Source: CALMFG01 sp963666035 (GTDB lineage Bacteria; Bacillota; Clostridia; Christensenellales; CALMFG01). From it: DNA of 64,000 bases. Position 1 is the first letter of the stretch, and the number at the start of each line of letters is the position of its first letter. A model generated the notes under the pieces. That model had not been told where the DNA came from and did no database searches. It saw only the letters and a program-made list of their open reading frames with translations. Positions 1 through 8,091 of the stretch are shown piece after piece. The stretch is from NCBI GenBank assembly GCA_963666035.2, contig CAXXJI010000003.1:62001-126000 (forward strand), in the 5' to 3' direction. A program made the translations under genes and the position numbers.

Positions 1-386
1 GGTTTGCCGCGTTCAATCAGCAGGGGGTTTAATCCGTATGCTGCTAATATCAGCGCCGCAAACAGCCCGCAAGGCCCCGCACCCACCACCACCGGCCGGT
101 GATTCAGTTTGGTTTCTCCGGGTATCAGCTTAGGGAGGGATTTGGGCTGATACGGCATGGCTTTGTTTGCCGTAACCAGACGGCCGCCCAGCGCATCCGT
201 CACGTCCAAAACCAGCGAATACTTATAACAGATATCGTTTTTTTTTCGCGCGTCCAAGGCTTTTTTACGAATCTTAAAGCCAAGGATTTCGTTTTTGTTT
301 ATTTTCAGTTTTTCCGCAGCCAGCCGGATAAGATCGGGCGAAGATTCGCTGACATTGACCGCAAGCTCGGTGATAATGATTTTCAT
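1..386 (-). CDS. FAD-dependent dehydrogenase (COG2509 type), N-terminal part, cut by window edge
   Basis: The first 128 codons are visible; the rest lies beyond the left edge. Residues 1-85 are a small alpha/beta leader domain beginning MKIIITELAVNVS. A dinucleotide-binding motif follows at about residue 100 (VVVGAGPCGLFAALI, then an acidic residue in LIERGK), the FAD-binding fold of this flavoprotein family. The arrangement of a short N-terminal domain before the GxGxxG motif is typical of COG2509 oxidoreductases, whose substrate is not established. The ATG at 386 was chosen because the reading frame opens there. It faces away from uvrA, so 387-575 is a divergent promoter region. Confidence 0.8.
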   Translation of the reverse strand, partial: MKIIITELAVNVSESSPDLIRLAAEKLKINKNEILGFKIRKKALDARKKNDICYKYSLVLDVTDALGGRLVTANKAMPYQPKSLPKLIPGETKLNHRPVVVGAGPCGLFAALILAAYGLNPLLIERGK

Positions 387-575
387 GATTTCCTTATTCT
401 ATCAAAGTGTATACGCTTCTGTAAACGTAAACAGGGCGAAAAGAATATGAACATTCTAAAAAATCGACCGCCAAATTGCATGTATTTCGGATGTTCGCCT
501 AGGCAATAAAAAAAGTTTTTGCTACAATACTGATACTGCATGTATTACATATGAAAAGATAAGGATTGAATATAG

Positions 576-3404
576 ATGGATCATTTGCATATCAAGGGTG
601 CGCGAGTGCACAATTTAAAGAATATCGACGTGACCATCCCGCGGGATAAACTGGTGGTCATCACCGGTCTTTCGGGTTCGGGGAAGTCGTCTTTGGCGTT
701 CGATACGATCTACGCCGAAGGCCAGCGTCGCTACGTGGAGTCTCTTTCGGCGTATGCACGCCAGTTTTTGGGCCAGATGGACAAACCCGAGGTGGATTAT
801 ATCGAAGGGCTTTCCCCGGCCATCTCGATTGACCAGAAAACCACATCCAAGAACCCCCGCTCCACCGTGGGCACGGTGACCGAAATCCACGATTACCTGC
901 GCCTCTTGTTTGCGCGTGCGGGTACCCCGCATTGTGTGCAGTGCGGCAAACCCATCGAGCGGCAGACGGTGGATCAGATGGTAGAAGAAACGCTGAAACT
1001 GCCTGAGGATACCAAACTTTTGGTTCTGGCGCCGGTGGTGCGCGGCCGTAAAGGTGAATATAAAAAGCTGTTTGAGCGGTTTATGAAGTCCGGCTATGTC
1101 CGGGCGGTGGTGGACGGCATCACTTATAATCTGGACGAGGATATCCCGCTGGATAAAAACAAAAAGCACACCATCGATTTAGTGGTGGATCGGCTGGTGG
1201 TCAAATCCGATATCGGCAGCCGTCTGGCATCCAGCTTTGAAACCGCCATGCACGAAGCCGAGGGCCTGGTCAAAATCAAGGATGCCGAAGGCGATTACGA
1301 GCATCTGTTCAGCCAGCATTTCGCGTGCGCCGACTGTGGTATCAGCATCGAGGAGATTTCGCCGCGCATGTTTTCGTTTAATAATCCCTACGGGGCCTGT
1401 CCGGCCTGCCATGGTCTTGGGTTTGTCTTAAAGGTGGATCCGGATTTGATTATCCCAGACAAAGCCCTGTCGCTGAACAAGGGGGCGATTCGCGCTCCCG
1501 GATGGAACTCGGCGGGAGACAGCCATTCGTGGAATGGTCAGTATTTCACCGCGCTCGCCAAGCACTTCAAGTTCTCGCTGGATACACCTTATGAAGATTT
1601 GCCCCAAAAGGCAAGGGATGTTTTGTTGTACGGCTCGGGCAAGGAAAAAATCACGATCAATTATACTTCCGAACGCGGTTCGGGAACTTTCGAAACCGAG
1701 TTTGAAGGCATTATCAACAATATTGAGCGGCGCTATCGCGAAACCAATTCGGACGCCGCCAAATCGGTCTACGAAGAACTGATGAATAACTCGGCCTGTG
1801 AGGTTTGCCACGGCAAACGCCTGCGGGACGAGGCACTGGCTGTCAAAGCGGGCGGCAAAAACATCATCGAAGTGTCTGATATGTCCATCAGCGACTGCAT
1901 GGCGTTTTTTGAGCAACTGGTACTTTCGCCTCAGAAGATGCTGATTGCCGAACGCGTGATCAAAGAGATTAAAGAACGCTTGAGCTTTCTCATCAATGTG
2001 GGTCTAAATTATCTGACGCTCTCTCGCTCAGCGGGCACGCTTTCGGGCGGCGAAGCCCAGCGTATTCGGCTGGCCACTCAAATTGGATCGGGACTGATGG
2101 GCGTGCTGTATATTTTGGATGAACCTTCAATCGGCCTTCACCAGCGGGACAACAGCCGTTTGATAGAGACTTTAAAGAACCTAAAAACGTTGGGCAACAC
2201 ATTGATTGTGGTGGAGCACGACGAGGAGACCATCCTTGCGGCTGATTATGTTTTGGATATCGGTCCCGGAGCGGGCAGTCACGGGGGAGAAGTGGTTTCG
2301 GCGGGCACGCCGGCGGAGATTATGGCGGATAAAAAATCCGTCACCGGCCAGTATTTAAGCGGTAAAAAAACCATCCCGGTTCCGGAGAATCGGCGAAAGC
2401 CGCGGGGTGAGATTATCATTCGAGGCGCCGAGGAGAATAACCTTAAGGGCATTGATGCGCCTATTATGCTGGGCGTGGTCAATGTGGTTACCGGCGTTTC
2501 GGGCTCAGGCAAATCCAGCCTTATCAACGAGATTTTATTTAAATCGCTGGCAAAGAGCATCAATCGCGCCAAGACGCGCCCAGGCAAACACACCGGGATT
2601 TCAGGGGCTGAAGCGCTGGATAAAATCGTAGATATCGACCAGTCGCCGATCGGCCGGACACCGCGTTCCAACCCGGCCACGTACACCGGCATGTTCACGC
2701 ACATCCGCGATATCTTTGCGGCCACAGAGGACGCAAAAGTGGCCGGCTACGGCAAAGGGCGTTTTTCTTTCAATGTGAAAGGCGGACGGTGCGAAGCCTG
2801 CAGCGGGGACGGCATTATCAAAATTGAGATGCATTTTCTGCCTGATGTGTATGTACCCTGTGAGGTCTGCAAAGGCAAACGTTATAACCGTGAAACACTG
2901 GAAGTGAAATATAAAGGCAAGAACATCTATGAAGTGCTGGATATGACGGTGGAGGAAGCGCATGAGTTCTTCAAAGCCATTCCGCGCATTCATGCCATCA
3001 CCAAAGTGCTGATGGATGTAGGCCTTTCCTACATAAAGCTGGGTCAGCCCAGTACCACGCTCTCGGGCGGCGAAGCCCAGCGTATCAAACTGGCAACGCA
3101 CCTGGCCAAGCGCCAGACAGGCAATACGTTGTATATTTTGGACGAACCCACGACTGGGCTGCATATGGCTGACGTTAAACGGCTGGTAGGCATTATTGAT
3201 CGGCTGGCTGACAAGGGCAACACCATTGTGATTATCGAGCATAATCTGGATGTGATTAAGTGCGGGGATTATATTTTAGATCTCGGCCCCGAGGGCGGAG
3301 ACAAGGGCGGTGAAATTATCGCCGCGGGCACGCCTGAAGAGATTGCGAAGGTAGAAAAGAGTTATACCGGACAGTATTTAAAAAAAGCGCTGGCAAAAAA
3401 ATAG
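576..3404 (+). CDS. uvrA: UvrABC excinuclease subunit A
   Basis: UvrA is the damage-recognition ATPase of nucleotide excision repair; it dimerises, scans DNA and loads UvrB. The 942-residue length is normal. Walker A GLSGSGKSS lies near residue 32 and a second, GVSGSGKSS, near residue 639. ABC signatures LSGGEAQRI occur near 488 and 828. Zinc-finger CxxC pairs are present, including CEACSGDG and CEVCKGKR around 735-765. The ATG at 576 is preceded by AAGGATTG. It is monocistronic here, ends in a strong hairpin terminator and converges on the small gene at 3428-3643. I saw no convincing full LexA box upstream, only isolated half-site-like GTTCG and GAAC. Confidence 0.98.
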   Translation: MDHLHIKGARVHNLKNIDVTIPRDKLVVITGLSGSGKSSLAFDTIYAEGQRRYVESLSAYARQFLGQMDKPEVDYIEGLSPAISIDQKTTSKNPRSTVGTVTEIHDYLRLLFARAGTPHCVQCGKPIERQTVDQMVEETLKLPEDTKLLVLAPVVRGRKGEYKKLFERFMKSGYVRAVVDGITYNLDEDIPLDKNKKHTIDLVVDRLVVKSDIGSRLASSFETAMHEAEGLVKIKDAEGDYEHLFSQHFACADCGISIEEISPRMFSFNNPYGACPACHGLGFVLKVDPDLIIPDKALSLNKGAIRAPGWNSAGDSHSWNGQYFTALAKHFKFSLDTPYEDLPQKARDVLLYGSGKEKITINYTSERGSGTFETEFEGIINNIERRYRETNSDAAKSVYEELMNNSACEVCHGKRLRDEALAVKAGGKNIIEVSDMSISDCMAFFEQLVLSPQKMLIAERVIKEIKERLSFLINVGLNYLTLSRSAGTLSGGEAQRIRLATQIGSGLMGVLYILDEPSIGLHQRDNSRLIETLKNLKTLGNTLIVVEHDEETILAADYVLDIGPGAGSHGGEVVSAGTPAEIMADKKSVTGQYLSGKKTIPVPENRRKPRGEIIIRGAEENNLKGIDAPIMLGVVNVVTGVSGSGKSSLINEILFKSLAKSINRAKTRPGKHTGISGAEALDKIVDIDQSPIGRTPRSNPATYTGMFTHIRDIFAATEDAKVAGYGKGRFSFNVKGGRCEACSGDGIIKIEMHFLPDVYVPCEVCKGKRYNRETLEVKYKGKNIYEVLDMTVEEAHEFFKAIPRIHAITKVLMDVGLSYIKLGQPSTTLSGGEAQRIKLATHLAKRQTGNTLYILDEPTTGLHMADVKRLVGIIDRLADKGNTIVIIEHNLDVIKCGDYILDLGPEGGDKGGEIIAAGTPEEIAKVEKSYTGQYLKKALAKK

Positions 3405-3432
3405 AGGAGCGAATCGCTCCTCTTTTTTTATA
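3404..3432. terminator. Bidirectional intrinsic terminator between uvrA and a convergent small gene
   Basis: A GAGGAGCGA/TCGCTCCTC stem with essentially no loop overlaps the uvrA stop codon. A T7 tract follows on the plus strand and an A-rich flank makes it usable on the minus strand too. Confidence 0.9.
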
Positions 3433-3643
3433 CCACTTTTTTATGATGAAAGGCATAGCAGCAATAGAAACATCCGTCAATCTCGGGATAAATCTTTTTG
3501 GCTTCCTCAATCGCATCGTGACAATCGGCGTATGTGCCAAGAAATGTTTGTTGTTTTCCGGACGGGATATAACCGCAAGTGGAACGGTGAACCACGTGGG
3601 CGCCTTGCTCATTGGGTTCGTTTGAAACATAGTACAGGGGCAT
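3428..3643 (-). CDS. Small conserved CxxC protein of unknown function
   Basis: A 71-residue cytoplasmic protein with no signal peptide or membrane segment. It begins MPLYYVSNEPNEQGAHVVH and contains HRSTCGYIP near residue 20 and a C-terminal CFYCCYAFHHKK. The spaced Cys and His residues (C23 plus the CxxC near 58-61 with following histidines) suggest a metal-binding or redox mini-protein. Similar short proteins with an xVHxxxCxxxP...CxxC pattern are found across bacteria as hypothetical proteins; I know of no assigned function. The start is well supported by AAAGGAGTGAG upstream of the ATG at 3643. Confidence 0.8.
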   Translation of the reverse strand: MPLYYVSNEPNEQGAHVVHRSTCGYIPSGKQQTFLGTYADCHDAIEEAKKIYPEIDGCFYCCYAFHHKKVV

Positions 3644-4064
3644 GGCTTCTCACTCCTTTCTCATATTCTAACATAATATAATACATTCCCCCTATTTTTA
3701 AGATTATTATATCGCGATTTTACAAGAATGCAAGGGGAAATGAGATTTTTTGCATCAGGGTGGGGGAATATACAGGATTCTATAAAAAAGGGGAGCGATT
3801 CAGCTCCTCTTAGCTATTAAATATGGCATTCTTAACAGCAATGCACGCACCCATCTACATTTTTTAAGAAAATGCGAGCACTTCGCAAAGCGAATTCACA
3901 GGATGAATGGTTACCTAAATCCGATATGCTGTAGGGCATCAAGGCACAAAAGAGTTCCTTGGGATATTCCTTTTAAGAGAACGATAACAAAAATTTTTAT
4001 GAATAGAAAACCTGTCGATTTCTCTGCCTTTATCCACCACTTTACACGTGACAAAGGAGAAACA
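3644..4064. other. Intergenic region, no gene seen
   Basis: About 420 bases separate two minus-strand genes. An AT-rich promoter-like part just upstream of the CxxC gene (around 3660-3710) and the weak hairpin at 3788-3810 are all I can support. The plus-strand frame open through here has no ribosome binding site and runs antisense into the next gene. Confidence 0.6.
3788..3810. terminator. Possible hairpin (GGAGC/GCTCC)
   Basis: AGGGGAGC, loop GATTCA, GCTCCTCT forms a short stem. It lacks a clean T-tract on the plus strand, so its role as a terminator is doubtful. Confidence 0.35.
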
Positions 4065-4086
4065 AAAAAGCGCCTTTCAGCGCCTT
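4063..4086 (-). terminator. Intrinsic terminator of the amidotransferase gene
   Basis: Read on the minus strand, AGGCGC, loop TGAAAG, GCGCTT is followed by a T6 run directly after the TAA stop. Confidence 0.7.
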
Positions 4087-6068
4087 TAGTAAAGCTTTTT
4101 AATCGCATTGATTTTTTTAATCGCATATTCAAAATCAATCCCGATGGTATCAAGATACCACTTGATCGACTCGTACCTTGGCCGGTTGTCCCGAAGCATC
4201 AGCTTCATGCCTTCTTCGCGGGTCAGTACCCCGTCTCGAATCTGGTTGGAGCGGAAGGTATCATTCTCAGAAAAACCAGCCACCGTGGTGTAGATGTAGT
4301 TATAAAAAGGCGCGGTCGCGTCCCCGATTCGCCATGTAGAATCGGTGTCGGGCGACAGTTCCCAGGCATAATCCTCTTTCAATAATTTTTCAATGACCTC
4401 TTCATCCCACTGCAGGTATTTAAACAGATTGATATAATGATGCGGAATCATGTAGTAGGATAGATATGCCTTTAATGTCTCTAAAAGCGATCGGTTAATC
4501 AACCGCGGATTCAGCAAAAATTCCTTGAGGTAATATCCGACCATCCGCATATTGTCCCAAAAACTGATCGAGAAAATCTGCGCTTTTCCCTTAAACTTGG
4601 GCTTGGCGCCAGAAAAGCCGGATTTAAAATAGGTGACTTCCGACGGGTTGTCGCAAAGTACGACCAGATTATCGATCTCGTTGTCCTTCGCCACTTTATT
4701 GGCATAGTAGAAATAGAGTTTGTCGCCCGCCATAAACAGCGGCACCAATCCCAGTGAAGGGCGTTTCAGCCAGGCGCGCACGTTGCGCTGGATATTCATC
4801 CGGTTTTTGTCGATATCAGCCGAAACGATAATGTGCTCCACACCCAGCTTGCCGCACAGGCGGGATTGGTTTCTTCTGGCCAGTTCGGTCACCATCCCCC
4901 AGTCGTAGGTGTAAGAAAAGAAGTTAGCGTCCATCTGGTGCAGCATATGCATGCCGTAGCTGCTGTCCCGTCCGCCGCTGAAGGTCAACAGAAATTTTTT
5001 ATCATCTCCTGTCTTGGATTTTGCAATAATTGCGTCCAGCTCCGTTTTTGGATCAACGGTGGGAGTGATATGGTTGTGGCAGTAGTTACAGACACCGTCC
5101 GAATCAAATTGAATAAATGGGAAGGTCTCGGGCAGTAAACACTTGGTGCATCGCTTCAAATCCAAAAGCGCTGCTTCGTCATATTCCAGCAACGCGGCTT
5201 CGTCCGCAGTATATTCGCTTTGCGTATTGCTTCGCTTTTTATCGATCAAAATCGAATCGATCTTTATGTTATAGGATTTTTGGGAAACATGCCGTTTGCC
5301 GGTGAGCGCCGCAAAGGGTTTTTGCTGAAAATCACCTGTTTGTTCGTCAATCACAATGCCTTGCCCGGGTTCCAACTGCAAAATAGGCAAATGCCCCACT
5401 TTGGATGCGAATCTTTGGCAGTATTTTTTCATGATGTAGTATTCGGAAGCGAACACAAAGAGCCCGTTCTCTGCGTCAAAAATGTAATAGGAAGAGCCTG
5501 AGTTGGTTGCGAAAACCAGATCATCATATCCCGCGGGCATCAGACCAAAAGTGGTCTCGCCGTAGATATCATTGTACAGCGAATCAAGGATATTCCCATA
5601 GCTGTCCGATGTACCAGCCGCATTAAAGAAATCGCAGATCAATTCGGTATCAATATCATACGCTCGGTTGAACTCGCTGTGTTTTTCCCAGAGCGCATCA
5701 ATATTGGTGATGATACCGTTGTGTACGCAGACCGTATCCGCTTTGGTGGTCGGCTGGTTATTGTATTCAATCATGCAGTCCCCGTTGGTCTGCATACGGC
5801 AATGTCCCACTGCCGAAATAAATCCGCCCTTGGCGGATAAAGCGTTTTCCAGCATAGTTCGATATGCTTTTTCTTTAACCAGACGGGAGGATTTAAAATT
5901 GCGCTTGAAAAGAAATTTATCAGAAGAAGCGCTGTTCTTAATCTGCAGGCCGGATGTGTCATTGCCCCGAACTTCGGTCTCTTTCATGAGATAGGAGATG
6001 CTTTTTTTTATCAGCGCTGCGTTGTCCGCAGATAATGTTTTTTGATATAGTCCAATAATTCCGCACAT
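4086..6068 (-). CDS. Class II glutamine amidotransferase fused to a WbpG-like PP-loop amidotransferase
   Basis: A 660-residue two-part protein. Residues 1-240 are an N-terminal nucleophile glutaminase of the GlmS/PurF type: MCGIIG with Cys2 as nucleophile, RGNDTSG, GHCRMQTNG, VHNGIITN and DTEL. From about 305 a zinc-type Cys set appears (KRCTKCLLPETFP, then GVCNYC), followed by a PP-loop ATP-pyrophosphatase motif, FSGGRDSS. This second half resembles N-acetyl sugar amidotransferases (WbpG type), which turn a sugar or another acyl group into an amidine or amide using ammonia. Inference: the fused glutaminase supplies the ammonia. The ATG at 6068 was chosen over an upstream in-frame TTG because Cys must follow the initiator Met and AAAGGA lies upstream. 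No sugar genes adjoin it, so the substrate is unknown. Confidence 0.85.
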   Translation of the reverse strand: MCGIIGLYQKTLSADNAALIKKSISYLMKETEVRGNDTSGLQIKNSASSDKFLFKRNFKSSRLVKEKAYRTMLENALSAKGGFISAVGHCRMQTNGDCMIEYNNQPTTKADTVCVHNGIITNIDALWEKHSEFNRAYDIDTELICDFFNAAGTSDSYGNILDSLYNDIYGETTFGLMPAGYDDLVFATNSGSSYYIFDAENGLFVFASEYYIMKKYCQRFASKVGHLPILQLEPGQGIVIDEQTGDFQQKPFAALTGKRHVSQKSYNIKIDSILIDKKRSNTQSEYTADEAALLEYDEAALLDLKRCTKCLLPETFPFIQFDSDGVCNYCHNHITPTVDPKTELDAIIAKSKTGDDKKFLLTFSGGRDSSYGMHMLHQMDANFFSYTYDWGMVTELARRNQSRLCGKLGVEHIIVSADIDKNRMNIQRNVRAWLKRPSLGLVPLFMAGDKLYFYYANKVAKDNEIDNLVVLCDNPSEVTYFKSGFSGAKPKFKGKAQIFSISFWDNMRMVGYYLKEFLLNPRLINRSLLETLKAYLSYYMIPHHYINLFKYLQWDEEVIEKLLKEDYAWELSPDTDSTWRIGDATAPFYNYIYTTVAGFSENDTFRSNQIRDGVLTREEGMKLMLRDNRPRYESIKWYLDTIGIDFEYAIKKINAIKKLY

Positions 6069-6414
6069 GTTATTTGGTTTCAATCCTTTTTTCTATGTGA
6101 AATCGCAAAGATTTGATATTTGCCGTTTTGATGATTCTCCTAAGATATGCTTTGTGAAGAGGCTCAAAAAGTATTTATCCTCAGGAGACAATCTCCCCAC
6201 ATTATAGCAATGTGCAGGATGGCTTGTCAAAGTTTTTGGCCTGGCCAAAAAATGTGGATTCAGATATCGAGGTAAATGAGGAGAATCTGATGTAAATAAA
6301 GTTAGCGTTGTGTAACTATGTTACATATTTAATGACATATGCCGCATATAATGAGTTTAATGAACATGTGATTTTGCAAAAAACCGATGAAAAATGAAAG
6401 ATGGAGGAAGAAAA
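6069..6414. promoter_or_regulatory. Divergent intergenic region with a 15-bp palindrome before the peroxiredoxin gene
   Basis: TGTAAC-TAT-GTTACA at 6311-6325 is a perfect palindrome. A TATAAT at 6347-6352 lies 21 bases downstream, so the palindrome sits at the -35 position of the probable promoter. No PerR-type box was recognised. The remainder of the region shows nothing further. Confidence 0.55.
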
Positions 6415-7098
6415 ATGGAAAACCCGGAAGTAAAAGAATTTAGAATGCCGTTGATCGGCGATCATGCACCCAGCTTTAAAGCAAATACCACACAAGGGGA
6501 AATCAATTTCCCGGAGGATTTTAAAGGAAAATGGATTATTCTGTTTTCGCATCCTGCCGATTTCACACCCGTCTGTACAACCGAATTCATGACGTTTGCG
6601 ACCATGCAGGACGAATTTGAGAAACTGAATACCCAACTCATCGGGCTTTCGGTCGATTCAATCTATTCGCACATCGCCTGGCTGCGCACCATTCAGGAAA
6701 GAATTGAATATAAGGGTATGAAAAACGTAGAAGTCAAATTCCCGTTGATTGAAGACATTTCGATGAATGTGGCCAACAAGTTTGGTATGATCCAGCCCAA
6801 TGTTTCCACGACTCAGGCGGTCAGGGCGGTTTTTGTTATCGATCCCAAAGCCGTAATTCGTACCATTCTCTATTATCCGGCATCCACCGGCAGAAACTTT
6901 GATGAGATCAAACGCATCGTTGTGGCGCTTCAGAAAGCCGATGCCGAAAGCATTGCTACTCCCGCTGATTGGCGCCCGGGCGAAGATGTCATCATCCCGC
7001 CGGCCGGATCCTGCGGTACAGCCAAGGACAGAATGGAAGACAAGGATGAAAACAAATACTGTCTTGATTGGTTTATGTGCTTTAAAAAAGAGAAGTGA
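6415..7098 (+). CDS. Peroxiredoxin, Prx6/archaeal-type (AhpC/TSA family)
   Basis: A 227-residue thiol peroxidase that reduces hydrogen peroxide and organic peroxides in the cytoplasm. The peroxidatic Cys sits in ADFTPVCTTEF near residue 48. The family signature DWRPGEDVIIPPAG occurs near 190, and the extended C-terminal arm carries three further cysteines (GSCGTA, NKYCLDWFMCF), as in long archaeal-type peroxiredoxins that use a C-terminal resolving Cys. The ATG at 6415 follows GGAGGAAG at the right distance; an in-frame ATG 21 bases upstream lacks such a site. It stands alone with its own promoter and terminator, consistent with an oxidative-stress response in an anaerobe. Confidence 0.93.
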   Translation: MENPEVKEFRMPLIGDHAPSFKANTTQGEINFPEDFKGKWIILFSHPADFTPVCTTEFMTFATMQDEFEKLNTQLIGLSVDSIYSHIAWLRTIQERIEYKGMKNVEVKFPLIEDISMNVANKFGMIQPNVSTTQAVRAVFVIDPKAVIRTILYYPASTGRNFDEIKRIVVALQKADAESIATPADWRPGEDVIIPPAGSCGTAKDRMEDKDENKYCLDWFMCFKKEK

Positions 7099-7109
7099 TC
7101 GGATTAAAC

Positions 7110-7150
7110 CAAGGAGCCTATCATGATAAAGATGATATGCTCCTTTTTTT
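7110..7150 (+). terminator. Intrinsic terminator after the peroxiredoxin gene
   Basis: AAGGAGC...ATCAT pairs with ATGAT...GCTCCTT and is followed by a T8 run. Confidence 0.85.
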
Positions 7151-7365
7151 TTGCGTGTAAGATGAAGATTTAAGAATTCGGAATAATAGTGTGGAGCCGG
7201 TAAAACGCTTATATGCGAACAATATCTACTCAAAGCAATTGCCGTGCAAATGAAATACTGGTTTTTTTTAACTGCTTATGCTATAATTCATCACGTGATT
7301 CTGAAGCATTTATCCGTTCATGTTATGGGTAATGTGCATCATAGTTTTTTTACGTTGAGGTCAAT

Positions 7366-8091
7366 ATGAATTCAAAAAAAACGCTCGCATTGATTTGGTA
7401 CATGATACTTCTTGTTGCACAAGTCTACGTCATTTTTTTCTTTGACGGCTTTGTAACGTATGCGGAAAAAGAAGAAGTACGATATCCCATGCTGATATTC
7501 TTTGTTTTCTATGTTTTAATCGGCCTGATTCTCTTTGTTCTGCCGCTGTTCAAAAAGCTTGATTTCAATTTCAAGTGGGTTCTCTTTGGACTCGGAGGCT
7601 TTCTGATTCTAGCCTATCCTTTTACAAACCATTATCTCGGGGGAATCAATTTTGATGGGTATCATTATAAACAAACCAATTATTATTTTGATGATACGGA
7701 AGATTACCGTTTCCAAGCGGACACGGATGTTTTCTTAAGATACTATACCGCTGAAAAAAAACTTGTGGAAGCGGAAGGGTATTTTACGAACCGATATAAC
7801 ACGGTCTATACTTATGACTTGTATGATTGTGAGGTTGTCCTTGATCCGGAACTAGACAGTGAACTGACCGAGAAGCAGGCGGAAGTTGTATATAACCGTT
7901 CCGATTTTTATACGTTTACAACGGCGCCGATCGGTACGGAAAACACGCGCTTGGTTTCCTGCTATTTCGGTGAGGATTTCAAAGATTACGATACATACTA
8001 CATCTATTATACGGAAAACAATAAGGCGGAAGAAAATATCTTTATCATGCCGCCGTCAGTCTATGATGAGGTGCTTGCTGAATATGAGTAA
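7366..8091 (+). CDS. Membrane protein with a C-terminal extracytoplasmic domain, unknown function
   Basis: 241 residues. Three hydrophobic segments are visible near residues 8-28, 42-62 and 69-88. After them comes a roughly 150-residue polar region rich in Tyr, Asp and Glu, probably outside the membrane. I recognise no family. The ATG at 7366 has TTGAGG upstream. The stop overlaps the start of the next gene by eight bases, so the two are translationally coupled and probably work together. Confidence 0.7.
   Translation: MNSKKTLALIWYMILLVAQVYVIFFFDGFVTYAEKEEVRYPMLIFFVFYVLIGLILFVLPLFKKLDFNFKWVLFGLGGFLILAYPFTNHYLGGINFDGYHYKQTNYYFDDTEDYRFQADTDVFLRYYTAEKKLVEAEGYFTNRYNTVYTYDLYDCEVVLDPELDSELTEKQAEVVYNRSDFYTFTTAPIGTENTRLVSCYFGEDFKDYDTYYIYYTENNKAEENIFIMPPSVYDEVLAEYE

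Noticed and set aside
99..509. Plus-strand open frame of 136 codons
   Set aside because: It runs antisense to the start of the COG2509 flavoprotein, which has clear family motifs, and has no ribosome binding site.
430..575. LexA box upstream of uvrA
   Set aside because: Only separate half-site-like GAAC and GTTCG sequences were found, not a paired site at the proper spacing.
3903..4385. Plus-strand open frame of 160 codons
   Set aside because: Most of it is antisense to the amidotransferase gene and its terminator; no ribosome binding site.
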